Positions 1 through 10,010 of a stretch of DNA of 36,624 nucleotides are shown in pieces (positions within the stretch are counted from its first letter, which is position 1; the number at the start of each line of letters is the position of its first letter). The notes beneath the pieces are model-generated. The model had not been told where the DNA came from, made no database searches, and worked only from the letters and a program-made list of their open reading frames with translations. This stretch comes from Folioceros fuciformis (Eukaryota; Anthocerotophyta; Anthocerotopsida; Anthocerotales), in contig JBNGIO010006418.1 in assembly GCA_049999805.1 (NCBI GenBank), positions 31,276 to 67,899 of the forward strand. Reading direction: 5' to 3'. The position numbers and the translations under genes were made by a program.

Positions 1-1869
1 GGATTCCTGGGTGATAGTCCACACGCCGGTGCGGGAGTCGTACACCTGCGCAGGGCCTTGGTGGCTGTGGATGCCTAGTATCCGGTAGTCCGGGCTGCTG
101 GGTTCCGCCACCAGGCCCAAGACGTGGAAGACCTGGGACTGCCGTGATCCGGCGCACAAGTCGTGAGGAGACTGAATCCAGGAGCCAGTGCCAGAGAGAG
201 GATCGCACATGTAGACACTGGGAGGGACGGGATCCACCACTCCCGGAAGGGGCATCGCGCACACCAGGCCCCGGCTGAAGGCCACTATCCGCACGGACTC
301 GGGCAGCACACAGCCCAGATTGCGCCAGGTCGCCGAATTTCCATTGCAGGCAGGGTGGAAGATGGAGGCCAGCCCGTTCCCCGCCGAGTTCATGATACTT
401 GGGCTTTGGCCGGCGGGCAGCTCGCAGAGAACGTGGTTCAAGGAGAACTCCAGGAGCAAGTTCTCCTGCGGCGCGTGGAGCCTCTGCAGGACGCGGAACT
501 CCCGGCACCAGATCACACGGTGCCACTCTCTGCTCAGACGCCGGATCGAGGTGAAGACACACCGCAGCGGCAGGCGGCAGAAGATCTCCAGCAGCACTTG
601 CCTCGGGAGGCACGGAAGCAGGGACGGCCTATCCTGGGTCATTGGTGGCGTGTTCCGGGTGTTTTCAAACACTTCGATGCAGGTCCGATCCTGGTTGCCA
701 AGCGTATGGCCCTGAGGTGGGAAGCAGTGCCAAAATCTCAGCGGGCTTTCCTCCATCATCTTGCGGAGATTGTTTAAGGAGCTGGGAAGCCAGAAGACAT
801 CAAACCACGAAGAGAGCTCCAGCGTAGGCGGCATCTCTACGTCGATGACGAGTTGGGCCATGTTGGTGGGCAGCCCCCACTCCTCCTGGTGCACATGCCA
901 TTGCCGCATCTCCTCCTCGCTCTCTCCTGCGTACAAGAAGCGGCCCCTCGCGGTCACCTGTTGTCTTCGCACCAATCCTAGCTTGGCACTTCCACCAATG
1001 TAATAGATGACCTTCCGTGAGTGGTGCAAGGCCAGCGGTTCCCGGAGGATCATGCACAGGGGCATGGGAGGACCCTGGTCAGCAGGGACATCGGGCTCCA
1101 GAGGTACAGCAGGGACATCGGGCTCGACAAGTAGAGCAGAGACATATGGCTCGACAGCTAGAGAAGGGACATATGGCTGGAGGGCTAGAATAGGGGCATG
1201 TGGCTGGAGACCATGGTGAACAGGAGAATATAGCTGGAGAGCTAGAGCGGAGTTGTAAGGCAATGGGGAGGGAAAACTGGGTCCTTGGGCTTCTGATGAT
1301 GGAAGGGGAAGAGCAGAGGCAATGGAAGAAGCAGACTCCAGAAGCAAAGGTAGGGGTCTCTGCACTTGAGCTATGTATGTGCGCAAAGGTAGGGGTCCCT
1401 GCACTTGAGCTATGTATGTGCGCAGGGTAGGGATAGGGACTAGAACCATAACCAAGCTGCTACTGGGGCCGGAGTTTGCAAATGGGATGTTGCCCACAAC
1501 GTGGGGATGGTGCGGGAAGACTGAGGACTCTGACAACTCTTGGGCCATGACAATACCATACCCACGAGAGGCTGAAGGAGCAAAGGTAGCATTAGACGAG
1601 TTGCTGGCTAGCTCTACTGGCACAGAAGGACTCATACCCTCCGGTGGTATCTGCATGGTCACAAAACGACTCTGACTCTCCACCATGTTCATCGGGTCGT
1701 CCGACAGCACCACTGCCTCTTGATGGCCATACGCAATACTGGGCTCGGCTTGGGAGGAAGTTCCATACACGCTACCGCCATGAGCCGGAACCAAGGGCAT
1801 TGGTAGAGCCTTAGGGGCCGAGCGCGCATAATTGTGGCAGGCGCAGACGGAGAACTCCTGCCCAGACAT
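1..1869 (-). CDS. F-box protein with long repeat-rich N-terminal region (3' end outside window)
   Basis: An uninterrupted minus-strand frame runs from a stop at 2028 to the window edge. The first ATG is 1869-1867, giving at least 623 residues. An F-box is clear at residues about 421-461: LPRQVLLEIFCRLPL, then REWHRVIW. The part after it, ending with VYDSRTGVWTI, resembles the beta-propeller/kelch-like half of plant F-box proteins. F-box proteins are usually substrate receptors of SCF ubiquitin ligases, but here the F-box is unusually internal, after about 420 residues rich in Pro, Ser, Val and Leu. That N-terminal part contains a 9-codon repeat (residues about 209-263) and a 13-codon repeat (about 151-176); both periods are multiples of three, which supports translation. 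An ATG at 642, just before the F-box, would give a conventional N-terminal F-box, so an undetected intron or a second promoter is possible. F-box identity is firm; start and N-terminal exon structure are not. Confidence 0.8.
   Translation of the reverse strand, partial: MSGQEFSVCACHNYARSAPKALPMPLVPAHGGSVYGTSSQAEPSIAYGHQEAVVLSDDPMNMVESQSRFVTMQIPPEGMSPSVPVELASNSSNATFAPSASRGYGIVMAQELSESSVFPHHPHVVGNIPFANSGPSSSLVMVLVPIPTLRTYIAQVQGPLPLRTYIAQVQRPLPLLLESASSIASALPLPSSEAQGPSFPSPLPYNSALALQLYSPVHHGLQPHAPILALQPYVPSLAVEPYVSALLVEPDVPAVPLEPDVPADQGPPMPLCMILREPLALHHSRKVIYYIGGSAKLGLVRRQQVTARGRFLYAGESEEEMRQWHVHQEEWGLPTNMAQLVIDVEMPPTLELSSWFDVFWLPSSLNNLRKMMEESPLRFWHCFPPQGHTLGNQDRTCIEVFENTRNTPPMTQDRPSLLPCLPRQVLLEIFCRLPLRCVFTSIRRLSREWHRVIWCREFRVLQRLHAPQENLLLEFSLNHVLCELPAGQSPSIMNSAGNGLASIFHPACNGNSATWRNLGCVLPESVRIVAFSRGLVCAMPLPGVVDPVPPSVYMCDPLSGTGSWIQSPHDLCAGSRQSQVFHVLGLVAEPSSPDYRILGIHSHQGPAQVYDSRTGVWTITQES
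1081..1246 (-). repeat. 27-bp in-frame tandem repeat inside the F-box gene
   Basis: About six imperfect 27-bp units start near 1081, 1108, 1135, 1162, 1189 and 1217. On the minus strand they encode a 9-residue unit of the form LxVEPxVPA (VEPDVPAVPLEPDVPA in the best copies). The period keeps the frame. Confidence 0.85.
1345..1422 (-). repeat. 39-bp in-frame duplication inside the F-box gene
   Basis: Two nearly identical 39-bp units start at 1345 and 1384 and encode TYIAQVQ followed by a PLPL stretch. The period is 13 codons, so the frame is kept. Confidence 0.85.
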
Positions 1870-2018
1870 GCTATCAAAAGCGCCACCGGCAACAAGAGAT
1901 AGAGACAACTTAGGTAAGAACTGGCCACTAGCAACCAAGGAGGAGCAGGAGCGCAGGAAGACCTCAAGGGGGTAGATGTAAGAGAAGACGAGAAGTGAGC
2001 CTCTAGGGATTGGTGTGA

Positions 2019-2087
2019 GAGCCTTTTTCTAGGCCCGAAAGGAGGAGGGGGAGAGGGCCGGCAGTCTCCGAGGACAGCTAGCTGACG
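2019..2087 (-). promoter_or_regulatory. Promoter-like cassette, copy 1, upstream of the F-box gene
   Basis: By eye this segment is about 70% identical to 8579-8648, where the same alignment column holds a TATA box for minus-strand transcription. Here the TATA position has degenerated (ctagaaaaagg on the minus strand). It lies about 150 bp upstream of the F-box ATG, as expected for a core promoter. Function is inferred from position and similarity only. Confidence 0.4.
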
Positions 2088-2154
2088 TGGCGAGGTTGCT
2101 CGGTCTGGCGAGGTTGTTGGTATGGCGAGGTTGCTCGGTATGGCGAGGTTTCTC
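2088..2154. repeat. 17-18 bp tandem repeat, four units
   Basis: Four units beginning tggcgaggttg follow one another directly upstream of the promoter-like cassette of the F-box gene. They could be regulatory or simply a minisatellite. Confidence 0.7.
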
Positions 2155-3764
2155 CTCCGGAATATGTCATCATGTCCGTGCCTTCGCGCGTGTGAGGAGG
2201 CAGGGGTAATTTCGATGGGATTGGTCGAGCCAGTTCCTCTCCAGAGGAAGTGGGTTCGGGTGGTACTGGACCTGAGTGGAGGTGTTAGACCCTGGACGCT
2301 TCTGTCGATGCTAAGTTAACGCATCCTAGGCAGGGGAAGGGCATTTTGAACTCTGCTCGCAGTGTCGGACTATATATATATATCTACATTCGATGTCGTC
2401 ATACACTAGCTACGTGTAAAGCCATCAATCCGGTGCAAGTTCCCATTGCGGAAGGCCGCCTGGGGCTAGCCTCAAATTTTGTTGCCAGGTTCTGCTCGCG
2501 CCTCTCCTTCTCACATTGCAAGCATCCAACAATCTTTCTGAAACACTGTTTCTTGATCCAACCGCTTGTAGTGTAGTGTTTATACCTCCGCGCATTTAGC
2601 ACGTCTTGTCAGACTGTCTACCGGTGGTCTATGGAAGACACACTCCGAGGATTAAGTTTATCCATGGAAGCCATTCTAGAGAATCAAGTTTATCACAAAG
2701 CACGAGCACGGGCTTGGGAGACCACCACGTCAAAGTGAGTCCCACACACAAACTCTACCACGCCGCACAATGATAGACAAGGAACAACAAGGTAGCGTAG
2801 CCTGATCAGAGCCCCAGCCCACTACGATGAGGAGCATGCCCATCACAAGCCTCAAAAGAACATGCCTCCACACAGCCTGATCCAAAAGTTGTCTATCCCA
2901 GAGAAATACTAGAATCGAAAGTCCCCAAGACTGACATGACACAGCATGCTGACCTGGTATGCCTGAAGTAGGAGCGGACCACTTGCAAACTTGGTCACTG
3001 CTGCCTACGTGCATGATACAAGAAGGAAGGAATTAAAAGAAATCGAATGGCCACCTGTACCAGGACGTGATGAATTGCTTTGATTCGATTCCAATACGTT
3101 AGAACAAGTTGAAGTGAGCTAGGTCTCCTTTCAAAGGCAACTGCACACAGGTCAGCTTGTGAGCTACAGGTATCAACACCCGCAGCTGCAAGCACAGCTC
3201 ATGGCAAATTCACGAGGAGAAATTGTGAGCACCATGGAGGAAGAAGAAGAAGGTGGTGAGCATGAACCTGATAGAAGTTTCTGGAGTGGTAGCAGTGCAG
3301 CGATCGAATGACTGTGGAACTACCAGATCCCCCAGCTCCTCAGCTGCACGCAAATGTGAAAAACCCAGACTTTTTACTGGAAAGTTTCAAGGATCTACCT
3401 TGCGTGTAATTAGCCTGAGCAGTCACAAACCCTTCCCCCCGCAAACCAATCCTTGTTGTTGATCACGTTGTAGGTGCCTAGATGACTGACACTCCTCTGC
3501 ACAGTGACGGCTCCTAAGACCTTGACTCACAGTTCGAGGAGCCTGCTGGCGAAGGAAGCGTCCTTCCGGTGGTGGAGACCTGCATCTGGCAGCAAAATAG
3601 CCATCCGCTCTCAAATAGCCACGTCCTTCAGCTAGGACACTCCACAACACAACGCGTCAGGAGTCTTTCCGCAAGAGCTTCCACGAACATGGGGCCTGCA
3701 AATGCAGATAATCGGCATTATCAGACGCAATGAAGTTCATCATTGGGCTAGTTAAGCAGACTAC
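2155..3764. other. Intergenic stretch without recognisable gene
   Basis: Only short open frames with no recognisable domains occur here, on either strand. A short (TA)n run lies at 2371-2383. A purine-rich GAAGAAGAAG stretch lies near 3240. I see no RNA gene. Confidence 0.5.
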
Positions 3765-4490
3765 ATTGGTCGGTGGTGTAGAGGCTGATCCATTCCAAGA
3801 AAATTTGTTCCAGCCGGGGCTGCCTGCACGGGCATACAATACAAGGAACCACGAGGTCTTCACCTTCCCGCACTTCCCTGTCCACAAGCTGGCCTTCGTT
3901 GTTAATGCCGATATGCATATTAGCTTCGCCCGTCGGGGGATATACACGGTTTCACGTCCAAGTGGTGGCCACTGCGGAGCCACGATCCCGTTGTATCTGC
4001 AACAGGCCAGACGACACAACTTGAGTCAGAAAGCTAGCTGGACCGCTTGGGCTGAAGAGTTGGAGAACCATATTTGTGGATGGGTTGTGAGTAGTACGCG
4101 CCGTAAGCCAGGCCCAGGTCCACATCCTCGAGAATGGGCAGCTTGATCCTGTTGACTCTGTAGAAGACACCAGCACCGCGGAGGCGAGCATCAGCGGAGC
4201 GGATCCCTGGCGAGCTTTGTATACGAGCTAGTAGCTCCCCGTTTGCATGCTACCGGCAAAAATCGGGATCGACCTGCTCCGGATCGTCGAGAGTACCTGC
4301 GGCCTACTTCCCTGTTGGCCGATTCCGGAAGCCTGATGAAATCATAATGCTGGCACCTATCTGCCTCTCCAAGAGCTTGACTACTGGACTCTCGTCCAGG
4401 TCCCGGTCATCAGCCAGCAATCTCCTCCTGAGGCCGGGGAGGATTCCTTGGAAGTCCTCTGGCCCACACCCCTCAAGCTTCGTTCCCGAT
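3765..4490 (-). repeat. Diverged repeated segment, copy A (possible gene remnant)
   Basis: Several blocks match 9325-10010 in the same order. They are TGGTCGGTGGTGT (3768), a block around acaggccaga (4003), gtggatgggttgtgag (4076), and a longer stretch from tggccgattcc (4316) through about 4460. On the minus strand conserved pieces read like protein (GVFYRVNRIK then LPILEDVDLGLAYG near 4120-4170; LVDREVREGEDL near 3870-3900). However, the frames are broken by stops and I could not connect them with credible introns. Best described as two decayed copies of one gene or transposon-derived segment; I do not recognise the family. Confidence 0.5.
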
Positions 4491-7395
4491 CCCACGCGCG
4501 TCTTCTGCCTCCTGATTCCCCGCTTCTGTTGCCCATCGGATGGAACGCCTGCAACAATCAAGCATCAAAGGCTGGTATCCTACGGGCCCCTGATACGTAT
4601 TCCCTCAGCGCAGAAATCTTCCCCGACAAGGAGGCAAGCGTCGGTTTCCTGACCGTTTAGGTTTCCAACCAAACGGACTCCCTCCCATTTCCTTTCGCGA
4701 GTTACGTAACTCCCTCGCATTTTGCCGATTTTGCATCGAATAGGGCAGCACATCCGTCTGCACCGGGGAATACCAATAGGGGCGAGGATTCACAACATGG
4801 TGGTGAGGCCGCCTCTCTGGATCAGGTGCGGTTCTCAGGGCCCGCATCTTGTTGTGACCACGGGCTTGTCGTGGGTTGAGATTTTGCAACTGATGGTGTC
4901 GCTCGTATCGTCAGATTGAAGCAGCAGAGCCTGGTGACCTCACATTGACAGCGCTGCATGCAGCTGTGCACTGTCATCTTTAGCTCTCACAGGGGATGGG
5001 TGCTGGCTAGTCGGCATTCGGCAGTTTGGGTGCGGCAACGGTGTGCGGGGTATGACAGAGCCGGGATGCTGTCAACGGTGTAAAGGGCATTATTCAGCTG
5101 AGATGCTGGTGTTCCTTCATCACGTGCGTTTTGATTGGTGCGTTAGAGACAGCGGGCTCTAGACAGTGCGGGGTAAATTGTTGGGAGTTTTCCTTGTGTG
5201 GTCCCCTCTCAAATGCTGTGCTTATGGTACAGGACCGTGGACTGGGAGATTAGCATGGTTGCCTGAACCCGAGGAGCAATATATGTATCTCCGAGTGCAG
5301 ACCGTCGGGATGGATAGTTCCTTGCCAAAGCTATCGAGAATTGCTCTCCAAGCACGACCTGCGGTATGCACAAGAGCCAGCACATTTGTTTTCACTGTCA
5401 CCTGCCCAAGGGGAAGTGGGAGGTGATCTACTAGTGGATTATCTTGTCTCGTCCCTCTCTGCCACCGGTCTTGCAGGAACAAACCGCTCTCTTTGGATTA
5501 CACCCCCATGGCCGGTGGCCCCTCTTACCCTGTTCGTTCTGGGGCGCAACAGTGCTTCTGCGCTTGCAGGATTCTGGGAGGCTGTCACGGTCTCTGGCAT
5601 AGGCCTCAAACTTCGCCATTCGAAGAAATTTCACCACAAACAGTGGCTGGAGGCAGCGCTGCTGCTGGAATGCCATGGCAAGGTGCTCGGAGCTCCTTGC
5701 CCTTAGATGAGCACCCGATCCCGTGAGGCTGGAAGGACATGAACACCTCTGTGCATGGGTAGGAACACGGTGGGACCCTTCTCGACAACGACGCATCAAG
5801 AGTGACGGTGCCACGGCGTAGCAGACTTCGGCTCGCAAGCACTTTACGTAGGATGAATCAGACTACTTATTGGTGGCGTCAGTTCCCTTCACAGCATTTG
5901 CTTTCCACTTCTGGAATCAGCCGGTGGGAGGGACTTGAGTCGGTGGTGCAGAAGTTGGAGGGGGAGGAATCTCTTGGAAAGTGACAAGGCTGGAAGGTGG
6001 TCTCACAGCGCACACTCTGTCGAGGAAGGCACACCAACCCACTCTTCAAAGCACACAACCTCCAAGCTTACGTGGACGCTTTGTTGGCTGGACTGCACTT
6101 CTGTTCTGTTTGGTCGGCTAAATACTCGTCTAAGAATGGCCACTGATGGTCTGGGCAGACCCCTGCCTGCACAAATGGCCGGACAAAACAGAAGTTACAC
6201 CATCAAAAACTATCCATGTGGAGGATGACGTACATGACTGAGCAGGCAGAAGCTGATTGGCATGGGAGACTTGTACCAGATAGACGATGGACCTACGAAC
6301 ATGATAAGGTTACCCCGTGGACCAGCTAGCTATAGTGGCAAATATGAGAACCTGCCTGATGGAGGGAGGCAATGAACACTACGCAAATGGAGACAGAATG
6401 GGACTAGGTGGGGTTATGCTAGAGGCCCACAAAGCCTTGTGAGGATTCCCAGCATATCCCGGTCTTCAGTTGACTGAAGCTGCTCCCCAAGGCAGTGCGT
6501 ATGACTTTGAGCACAGTGCATCAACCAGGAGTTCTCTGACAGCTCCATGGCTTTCTTCCATCGAAGGGCTGGAACTCAGTTATCCTGCAACGTGAAAGTT
6601 GCTGCCGATACACTTGCGGATGCCCACTTTCAAAAGAAATTGACCCCCCTCCACGTTTTTTCATTGTACTGGAGGAGCGTTTAGGAGGTACACGGTTTGT
6701 TGATCTGTGTCCGGCGGAGGTGCCTGTTTCTGCTGGACTGACGGACTCGACAATGGAGTTCTGGAGCCTGGTAGCTTGTGTAGACGGCGGATCGCAGGTA
6801 GCAGGGACAGAAGGGGTTTATGAGATTGACGGATTTCCCGCAACGCGAGCATATGCAGTCAGCACAACCCAGAATCAACCTCCGTGATCGCACCACGTCT
6901 TTGCTCTTGACTGGTCACTTTGGTTTCTCGCTATGCTATGTTAATGGTTCAGTATCCTCTGAGTTACTTGAATGCTGACATGTTTGAATTGCTGAGAGTT
7001 TTGCAACACTGGTGTAGGAGTGTACGTATGTTACCAAAATGGTCAGCGACACTCCAAGGGAAGAAGGCCAGCTTTGGCGGTCATGGATGCCTGACATTAA
7101 CTGAGGGTCGGGTCCCCGCATGCCCGTCTTTCAATCAGATCTATCGGGTGTTTGCGCATTACAATGACATCTTTGCGGCCTTGTTTGAATCATCGAAATG
7201 CCGTAAACCGGGAGCGGAAATGGGCCGGCGCAAGTGGCTCCAGCTGCAGACAGCGAGGAGGTCTCTGCTACCTCCATGGCAGACAAAGCTCAACGAAGAG
7301 CGGGCGATGGGAAGAGAGGGAGACAGCTCGAGCAGAAGCTGGGCAGAGGAAATAGCTGCGCGGGCCTTAGATACGTCGAAAAGGAGAAAGAGAGT
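4491..7395. other. Stretch without recognisable gene
   Basis: I see open frames up to about 135 codons on both strands, none with a recognisable motif, convincing splice structure or start context. One short minus-strand frame near 6780-6896 is Cys-rich but lacks an ATG. It may contain further decayed repeat copies. Confidence 0.45.
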
Positions 7396-7460
7396 GGCCA
7401 GCGACCGTGGAAGTATACCTAGCTAACGCAGAAGGTATCTCCCCCCGAGGTCTCCCTGCA
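7396..7460 (-). promoter_or_regulatory. Promoter-like cassette, copy 2
   Basis: The block from ggccagcgacc through aacgcag (about 7424-7430) to ccccccgagg matches 8614-8687 in order. An ATG on the minus strand at 7277 opens only a 48-codon frame with no recognisable product. This is probably a relic of the same duplicated 5' region as copies 1 and 3. Confidence 0.35.
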
Positions 7461-7925
7461 TTAGACACTTGATCCAAATTACATCAGGCACTTGAGCCAT
7501 CTCTACAAATCACATCAGGGACTTGAGCCAGATCAAATCAATCACTCGAGCCAGATCTACAAATCACACCAGGAACTTGAGTCAAATTACACCAGGAACT
7601 TGAGCTAAATTACATCAGGCACTTGAGCCATCCACAAAATACATCAGGCACTTGAACCGTCCACAAATTACATCAGGCACTTGAGCCATCCACAAATTAC
7701 ATCAGGCACTTGAGCCATCCACAAATTACATCAGGCAATAGAGCCATCCACAAATTACATCAGGCAATTGAGCCATCCACAAATTACATCAGGCAATTGA
7801 GCCATCCACAAATTACATCAGGCAATTGAGCCATCCACAAATTTCATCCGTGCGATTGTGCCATCCAGAAATTCATCCGGCACTTGAGCTATCGACAAAT
7901 TTTAGCAAGCGCTTGAGCCATCTAC
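7455..7925. repeat. 29-bp minisatellite, about 16-17 units
   Basis: An imperfect 29-bp unit is repeated head to tail (core acatcaggcacttgagcc plus atccacaaatt). Units in the middle (about 7610-7840) are nearly identical. The edges are diverged and partly shortened. A subset of adjacent units shares the change cacttg to caattg, a sign of recent local amplification. Confidence 0.9.
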
Positions 7926-8114
7926 CAAGGAGGCACAAGGAAGCTGGGATAACTCGCACACCGCGCCGGAAGCACCCACGGACCCAGCCCCATGCACACA
8001 GCGGTAGCTGGAACGCAGCCGAAGCACTCGTGAGATCCCAAGCACACACACGGGCTGCGGTACCACCCAGCACAAGCACAAGGGAGAGCTGCGATAGCCC
8101 CCACCACCAATGCC

Positions 8115-8153
8115 TTGGCTTGGGCTTGGGCTTGGGCTTGGGCTTGGGCTTGG
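8115..8153. repeat. Hexanucleotide repeat (GGGCTT)n
   Basis: About six uninterrupted copies of a 6-bp unit. It encodes Leu-Gly or Ser-Pro dipeptides depending on strand, which explains the striking but probably meaningless peptides here. It does not match the usual plant telomere unit TTTAGGG. Confidence 0.85.
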
Positions 8154-8201
8154 AGGAGGTGCGTCCACAGCTTTGAGGCGATCCATAGACCTGGAGAGTA
8201 A

Positions 8202-8351
8202 TTACAGGAGACCATCTCTCTCATCCGCCGAAGAGACCGCGGTCTGTATCTCTACAGCTACTGCAATGGTCATCTGGGCCATATTGCTACCCACCTCCGG
8301 TCTTGGCGGAGCGGGACAAACCAGAACCAGCGTCTCGCAGAGGAACGCCAT
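8202..8351 (-). CDS. Possible small first exon or short open frame downstream of a TATA box
   Basis: ATG at 8351 (context cgccATGg) opens a 49-codon frame ending at 8202. It starts MAFLCETLVLVCPAPP and lies about 230 bp downstream of a minus-strand TATA box in promoter-like cassette copy 3. The product is unrecognised. No continuation across a credible intron was found, because the minisatellite region follows. It may be the truncated 5' end of a duplicated gene related to the F-box gene at 1-1869. Confidence 0.2.
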   Translation of the reverse strand: MAFLCETLVLVCPAPPRPEVGSNMAQMTIAVAVEIQTAVSSADERDGLL

Positions 8352-8578
8352 GGCGAAGATGAAGGCCTCTCTAGCAACGACAGTGTGCAAGGGGGAGAAG
8401 GCACTGGGGAAAGGAGGAAGAGAGCTCAAGAGCGGAGGTGGTGACAAGGGTAGCAGGTGAAAGAGGGGAAAGAGAGGTATAGAGCTCAAGGACGAGCGGG
8501 CTACGGGCACAGAGGGAGAGCCCGGGACCGAGCTGGCGAGCGGAAGTGCAAGACTGAGGTTCAAGGGGAGGCTGTGGG

Positions 8579-8693
8579 CTCCTTTTATAGGTCCAAAGGA
8601 GAAGCGGGGAAGAGGCCAGGAGCTTCCAAGAACGGTCAGCTTACGCAGCAGGTACAATACTGTACTGTACTGTATTTCCCCCCGAGATCCTTG
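8579..8693 (-). promoter_or_regulatory. Promoter-like cassette, copy 3, with TATA box
   Basis: On the minus strand TATAAAAGG lies at 8589-8581, a good plant TATA box. The segment up to about 8648 matches 2019-2087, and 8614-8690 matches 7396-7460. A short TACTG microsatellite (8658-8674) interrupts the latter similarity. Promoter function is inferred. Confidence 0.45.
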
Positions 8694-9324
8694 CTATGGC
8701 GCGTCAAGAGGCCCCCTGGGGGGGCTGGCCCCGAGCTGGGGGCTGCAGCCAGGACAGGAATTGTGGGACTAGCTGCCCAGTCCAGGATCTCGGAGCCCTA
8801 AATCCCCTAAACCTCAGAAACATCAGCCAGGTGGCTCAGGGTGGCCCATGTCGTGAACTGCAGTGAGAATAGCAAGGTGTTGCCCCTTGCGGATTTCCGT
8901 CCCTCTCCTTCCTTACATGGGCTTGGACACGAACGTGCACATCGCGAAATTCAGCAGAGGAGCTTCAAACTACCAGGCCTCCAGGAAAGCCAGACCCAGC
9001 AGATCAATTGTCCCTGGCCAGACAAACCCTTCGGAGACCACGTGATTCAACAAGCGACGTTGCAATCCCTCTCTATCATGGCACAGAACTAGCGTCGGAA
9101 GGACCACCTGACAAAACACTGGCTACTGACATCGCAATCAGTTTCCCGACGAGCTGATTCTGAAAATGTGGCGTCCTGTCGTTTGAATTAAGGGTCGCGC
9201 ACACTGACATGTCGGAGCAGGCTGGCCTCGCATGTTTGAAGGGTGGACCACTTGGGCCTCATGCGTGTATGAAATGTAGATACAAATCGCGCTACCTAAT
9301 TGTACAAGCAAGGTCTGAGTCGTG
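8694..9324. other. Stretch without recognisable gene
   Basis: Only short frames with no recognisable motif. The first 100 bp downstream of the cassette are G/C-rich with a run of seven G near 8710. Confidence 0.4.
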
Positions 9325-10010
9325 CTGGTCGGTGGTGTGAACCTGATCGATTCCCAGTCTTCGCCGCCCACTTCAACGGATAGCCACGTATACGTCACAA
9401 CTCACCTCCCCTCATTCCCCAATACAATCGCCGCTGCCCACTCAGGGTGTGCAGGCGCACAACGTCATCTCCCGTTCGAGACCACAGCGAAGCCTCGATC
9501 GCCTTCTGCACAGGCCAGAGGAGACGACACGATCTCATCATCATGATTGAGACAGCTCAAGTAGAGCATTTCGTGGATGGGTTGTGAGCCTGAGATATAC
9601 GCTCTCGACAGCCGTCTGTCAGTCCCAGGTCCCCATGCTTCAGGATAAGGACCTACATACAGTATAGCTCAAGAGGGTGTGCGAACGTTCTGTTGGTCGG
9701 TGGTGTACAATCTGCTGGTCCCGCTGTTGTACGAACCAGCATCGCACACGCGAACACGAAGGGATCCTTCGCGAACGTTGTACAGAACCCGCCCCCCGTT
9801 AGTGAGAGGAGTGGACGGCGATGGGACGGCCCGCTCGCCAGATCGAGAGTCGCTGTGGCCGATTCCAGGACCCTGAACTCACGCTCCACAAGCACGATAC
9901 CAACATGTTTTGCTTCTCCAAGATCTCGTCCAGTGTGCTTGCGTCTAGGTCCGAAGCATCAGCCGTTCCTTCCTCTCGAAGCCGTGGAAGATTCTTCTCG
10001 ATCCCCCCTG
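9325..10010 (-). repeat. Diverged repeated segment, copy B (possible gene remnant)
   Basis: This is the counterpart of 3765-4490. The TGGTCGGTGGTGT motif occurs twice (about 9329 and 9692), gtggatgggttgtgag at about 9574, and tggccgattcc at about 9857, followed by a stretch aligning to 4316-4460. On the minus strand the last part gives an acidic peptide (DASTLDEILEKQN) that aligns with DESPVVKLLERQI of copy A, so that frame may once have been coding. Indels break the frame elsewhere. Confidence 0.5.

Noticed and set aside
163-1675. Several overlapping plus-strand open frames over the first 1.7 kb
   Set aside because: They are antisense to the F-box frame, have no motifs, and their codon-scale repeats only make sense on the minus strand.
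6681-6896. Minus-strand Cys-rich peptide resembling a small zinc finger
   Set aside because: There is no ATG (the frame starts at GTG), no continuation across an intron, and Cys spacing fits no family I know.
7455-7925. CRISPR-like array (29-bp regularly repeated unit)
   Set aside because: The units are directly adjacent with no unique spacers and the context is a nuclear plant-type genome; it is a minisatellite.
8115-8153. Interstitial telomere repeat
   Set aside because: The unit is GGGCTT on the plus strand (AAGCCC on the other), not TTTAGGG or TTAGGG.
7826-8657. Long overlapping frames rich in Leu-Gly or Ser-Pro around 8110-8190
   Set aside because: They come from translating the (GGGCTT)n repeat and low-complexity G/A-rich sequence; all six frames show such artefacts.
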